Below are positions 61,334-64,000 of a DNA stretch of 64,000 bases, one piece after another. Source of the DNA: Olsenella_K sp051878835 (GTDB lineage Bacteria; Actinomycetota; Coriobacteriia; Coriobacteriales; Atopobiaceae); the NCBI GenBank assembly GCA_051878835.1, contig JBJEKW010000081.1:42850-106849 (forward strand), written 5' to 3'. The position numbers and the translations under genes are program-made. Below the pieces are notes generated by a model. It was not told where the DNA came from and did no database searches. It was given only the letters and a program-made list of their open reading frames with translations. Positions within the stretch are counted from its first letter, which is position 1; each line of letters starts with the position of its first letter.

Positions 61334-62668
61334 GTGAGCGACGTGGTGGTTAGCGTGGTCGGCGGTGGACTGGCGGGCAGCGAGTGCGCCCTGCAGCTGG
61401 CCGCCAGGGGCGTGCGCGTCAGGCTGTACGAGCAGCGGCCCGTGCATGAGTCGCCGGCGCACCACACGGACCGGCTGGCCGAGCTGGTGTGCTCGAACTC
61501 GCTGAAGTCCCTGCGCGAGGAGAGTGCCGCCGGCCTTCTGAAGTGGGAGCTCAGGACGGCGGGCAGTCGCCTTCTGGACATGGCCATGAGGTGCTCCGTG
61601 CCCGCGGGCGGCGCGCTGGCGGTGGACCGCGACCGCTTCAGCGAGGCGGTCACGCGCGCCGTGGAGGAAGAGCCGCTCATCGAGCTGGTGCGCGCCGAGG
61701 TCACGCAGATCCCGGAGGGACCCTGCGTCATAGCCGCGGGCCCGCTGTGCTCCGACGCGCTGTTCCAGGCCATCTCGTCGCAGGTCGGCGGTAGCCACCT
61801 GTGGTTCTTTGACGCCGCGGCTCCCGTGGTGGACGCGCAGAGCCTGGACAGGTCCGTCGTGTTCTCGCAGTCGCGCTACGATCAGACGGGCTCGGGCGAC
61901 TACCTGAACTGCCCCATGAGCAAGGACGAGTACAACGCCTTCTACGACCAGCTGGTGGGCGCAAAGCGCGTGCTGGCGCGCGACTTCGAGCAGAGCGACC
62001 TGTTCTGCGCCTGCCAGCCCGTCGAGGAGGTGGCGCGCACAGGCAGGGACTCTTTGCGCTTCGGCGCGCTGAAGCCCGTGGGCCTCACCGACCCGCGCAC
62101 CGGGCGCAGGCCCTGGGCGGCCGTGCAGCTGCGCGCCGAGAACGCAGACCGTACCGCGTACAACCTGGTCGGGTTCCAGACCAACCTCACCTGGGGAGAG
62201 CAGAAGCGCGTGTTCCGCATGATTCCCGGGCTCGAGGGGGCGGAGTTCTTCCGCTATGGCGTCATGCACAGGAACTCGTTCGTCGACTCCCCGCACGTGC
62301 TGGACGCCACGTTCAAGATTCCGGGCACGTCCTGCAGGCTGGCAGGCCAGATCACGGGGACCGAGGGCTACACCGAGGCCATCGCGTCGGGGTACCTGGC
62401 GGCGCTGAACACCTACGCCGAGCTGAGGGGGCTTGACGCGCCGCAGCTGCCTCGCACGTGCGCGTTCGGCGCCCTGGTGGCCTACGCCACAGACCCCGCA
62501 ACCCAGGACTACCAGCCCATGCACGTGAACTTCGGGCTGGTTCCGCCCCTGGAGGGCAAGCGCATGAAAAAGCAGGAGCGCTACCGCGCCTATGCCACCA
62601 GGGCAAAGGCAGACTTCGCCGCCCTCGTGCAAAGCCGAGAAGACCTGTTTGGGCAGATACGGCGATGA
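61334..62668 (+). CDS. trmFO: Methylenetetrahydrofolate-tRNA-(uracil-5-)-methyltransferase TrmFO
   Basis: The 444-residue flavoprotein makes 5-methyluridine 54 in tRNA using methylene-THF. Signatures are the FAD-binding VVGGGLAGSECALQLA, LVCSNSLKS, RCSVPAGGALAVDRD, GFQTNLTWGEQKRVFRMIPGL and AGQITGTEGYTEAIASG. The GTG at 61334 lies seven bases after GGGAGG; another GTG is directly before it. The gene overlaps xerC by four bases. TrmFO rather than TrmA is usual in Gram-positive bacteria. Confidence 0.95.
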   Translation: MSDVVVSVVGGGLAGSECALQLAARGVRVRLYEQRPVHESPAHHTDRLAELVCSNSLKSLREESAAGLLKWELRTAGSRLLDMAMRCSVPAGGALAVDRDRFSEAVTRAVEEEPLIELVRAEVTQIPEGPCVIAAGPLCSDALFQAISSQVGGSHLWFFDAAAPVVDAQSLDRSVVFSQSRYDQTGSGDYLNCPMSKDEYNAFYDQLVGAKRVLARDFEQSDLFCACQPVEEVARTGRDSLRFGALKPVGLTDPRTGRRPWAAVQLRAENADRTAYNLVGFQTNLTWGEQKRVFRMIPGLEGAEFFRYGVMHRNSFVDSPHVLDATFKIPGTSCRLAGQITGTEGYTEAIASGYLAALNTYAELRGLDAPQLPRTCAFGALVAYATDPATQDYQPMHVNFGLVPPLEGKRMKKQERYRAYATRAKADFAALVQSREDLFGQIRR

Positions 62669-63627
62669 GCCGCGACGAGCAGCCGGCCGCGGTCCAGGAG
62701 GTGCAGGAGCGCAGCAGCCAGCAGGGGCGCTTTGCGCGGCTGGTCGGCGAGTTCCTGGACTACCTGGGCGGCGTCAGGCACCTCTCGGACAACACCGTGC
62801 GGTCGTACTCGTGCGACCTGCAGCACTACCTGGACTGGGTCGGGCGCGAGGGCATCATGCCGCTGGAGGTGACCCACCGCCAGCTGCGCGGCTACCTGGC
62901 GCAGATGAGCCAGGCGGGCTACTCGCCAAAGACCATAAACCGGCACCTTTCCTCCCTTCGCACGCTGTACGGGTGGCTGCTGCGCGAGGGCGTCACGCAG
63001 CAGGACAGCGCGGCGGCCATCTCGGGGCGCAAGGTCCCGCGCACGCTGCCCACCACGCTGACCGATGCCGAGGTGGAGCGTCTCCTGGAGTCGTTTGACA
63101 CCACCGACGCTGAGGGGCTGCGCGACCGTGCCATGCTGGAGCTGCTGTACGCCTCGGGCGCGCGCATCTCGGAGGTGTCGCGCCTGGACGTGGGCGACGT
63201 GCAGGCGGGCAAGTACGCGCAGGTGAGGCTCTTCGGCAAGGGCTCGAAGGAGCGCATCGTGCCCCTGTACCAGGAGTGCGTCAGATGGGTCGAGCTCTAC
63301 GTCCAGAAGGGACGGCCCCAGCTGGTCCAGCGCGGGAAGGGGGAGCGCACGAGCGCACTGTTCGTCTCGACCAGGGGACGCAGGATGTCGGCGGCGGCAC
63401 TGCGCAGCAGGTTCGAGCTGCGGGCACGCCAGGCCGGGCTCGACTCCGGCGTCACGCCCCACGCCATGCGGCACACGTTCGCGACGGAGCTTCTGTCGGG
63501 TGGCGCCGACCTCAGGAGCGTGCAGGAGCTCCTGGGGCACGAGAGCCTGCAGACCACCCAGATATACACGCACCTCTCGGTGGGCAGGCTGAAGGAGGCC
63601 ACGCGGCGTGCGCACCCGCGCGGATGA
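62665..63627 (+). CDS. xerC: Tyrosine site-specific recombinase, XerC-type
   Basis: The 320-residue recombinase has an N-terminal SAM-like domain (about 22-110) and a catalytic domain with Arg167 (ASGARISEV), Lys192 (GKGSK), His266-xx-Arg269 (HAMRHTF), His292 (LGHES) and Tyr301 (TQIYTH), so all catalytic residues are present. It should act with a partner at dif to resolve chromosome dimers, or alone as XerA/XerS types do; no second xer gene is visible. Its ATG overlaps the trmFO stop. The position next to dprA and trmFO is conserved in many Gram-positive genomes and argues against a mobile integrase. Confidence 0.93.
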   Translation: MSRDEQPAAVQEVQERSSQQGRFARLVGEFLDYLGGVRHLSDNTVRSYSCDLQHYLDWVGREGIMPLEVTHRQLRGYLAQMSQAGYSPKTINRHLSSLRTLYGWLLREGVTQQDSAAAISGRKVPRTLPTTLTDAEVERLLESFDTTDAEGLRDRAMLELLYASGARISEVSRLDVGDVQAGKYAQVRLFGKGSKERIVPLYQECVRWVELYVQKGRPQLVQRGKGERTSALFVSTRGRRMSAAALRSRFELRARQAGLDSGVTPHAMRHTFATELLSGGADLRSVQELLGHESLQTTQIYTHLSVGRLKEATRRAHPRG

Positions 63628-63696
63628 GTCCGCGGGCGCCGCGTTGCTGGGCAGGAACTGTGAATTTGTGGTGAACTCCTGTGCAGACCTGCGAGC

Positions 63697-63726
63697 TTGG
63701 CGCAGGGGCACCATAGCTGATATAAT
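63697..63726 (+). promoter_or_regulatory. Sigma-70-type promoter of rpsB
   Basis: TTGGCG (63697-63702) and a perfect TATAAT (63721-63726) are separated by 18 bp. The start codon of rpsB is about 140 bases downstream, leaving a long leader that may be involved in S2 autoregulation; no defined motif was recognised. Confidence 0.8.
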
Positions 63727-63867
63727 GCACAATCGCTGTGCGTCTGCACGGCATACTTCACACGCGTGACGACTCGTCTACCGTGGTGCCCTGCGCCCAA
63801 AGCCAGGCAAGGGGTGGTCAGACGGGAGTGACCTCACGCGGAGGACAAACCACAGGAGGTTTAGCAC

Positions 63868-64000
63868 ATGGCTGTAAAGATCAACATCCAGACCCTACTC
63901 GACGCAGGCTGCCACTACGGTCACCAGACCCGCCGTTGGAACCCCAAGATGAAGCCCTACATCTTCGGCGAGCGCAACGGCATCTACATCCTCGACCTGA
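63868..64000 (+). CDS. rpsB: 30S ribosomal protein S2 (3' end outside window)
   Basis: The first 44 residues are visible and match S2: MAVKINIQTLLDAGCHYGHQ, RRWNPKMKPYIFGERNG and IYILDL. The ATG follows AGGAGG. The reading frame runs off the window edge. The gene usually heads an operon with tsf. It has a strong promoter and a long leader. Confidence 0.95.
   Translation, partial: MAVKINIQTLLDAGCHYGHQTRRWNPKMKPYIFGERNGIYILDL

Noticed and set aside
62665..63627. Mobile-element integrase
   Set aside because: The recombinase lies in a conserved housekeeping context after trmFO with coupled translation, has XerC length, and has no attachment-site repeats or phage genes nearby.

Overview
The window is GC-rich bacterial chromosome (about two thirds G+C by eye) that best fits class Coriobacteriia, with an Olsenella/Atopobiaceae-like member as my guess. 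The reasons are a high-GC genome that carries a two-subunit (alpha2beta2) glycyl-tRNA synthetase, PPDK next to a PPDK regulatory-type protein, an mreBCD-mrdA-rodA block, and the run of paired radical-SAM/DUF2344 genes followed by rplU-rpmA-obgE-proB-nadD-yqeK-rsfS. Genes are tightly packed, often with ATGA/GTGA stop-start overlaps, and several use GTG or TTG starts. I see no rRNA, transposase, prophage or CRISPR array. Taxonomy is inference; no search was run.

Layout. 1-2 kb: the end of an AraC-type regulator, then a P-II signal protein directly upstream of an APC-family amino-acid permease. 2-5.6 kb: trpS, a DUF45/YgjP metallopeptidase, 5-formyl-THF cyclo-ligase and one unrecognised protein. 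5.6-14.9 kb (minus strand): an eight-gene aromatic amino-acid operon, aroF-tyrA-aroB-aroA-aroC-pheA-aroE/aroK fusion, ending in a fusion of a PTS EIIB domain to type II dehydroquinase. 15.1-16.0 kb: a DEDDh exonuclease with a BRCT domain. 16.0-17.16 kb: a 1.1-kb non-coding region holding several repeat families, including an array of GGGTACCC palindromes spaced exactly 52 bp apart. 17.1-23.7 kb: cysK, tRNA-Arg(CCG), a CtpE-like P-type ATPase and aconitase.

23.8-36.8 kb: a zinc-ribbon membrane protein, a cyclophilin and a TPR membrane protein lead into the cell-elongation genes mreB, mreC, mreD, mrdA and rodA, then a DUF697 protein and the radical-SAM/DUF2344 pair. 36.9-42.1 kb: rplU-rpmA (clear promoter and terminator), then obgE-proB-nadD-yqeK-rsfS. 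42.1-45.6 kb (minus strand): response regulator, histidine kinase and dinB, with a strong terminator between regulator and kinase. 45.8-51.4 kb: rpsP-khpA-rimM-trmD-lepB-glyQ-glyS. 51.4-54.9 kb: a half-length PPDK regulatory-type protein and ppdK. 55.0-63.6 kb: a DUF6273-like lipoprotein, rplS, rnhB, yraN, comM, dprA, trmFO and xerC. The window ends inside rpsB.

The items most worth a second look are the EIIB-AroQ fusion closing the shikimate operon, the 52-bp phased palindrome array upstream of cysK, the half-size PPDK regulatory protein that lacks the P-loop half, and the P-II/amino-acid permease pair.
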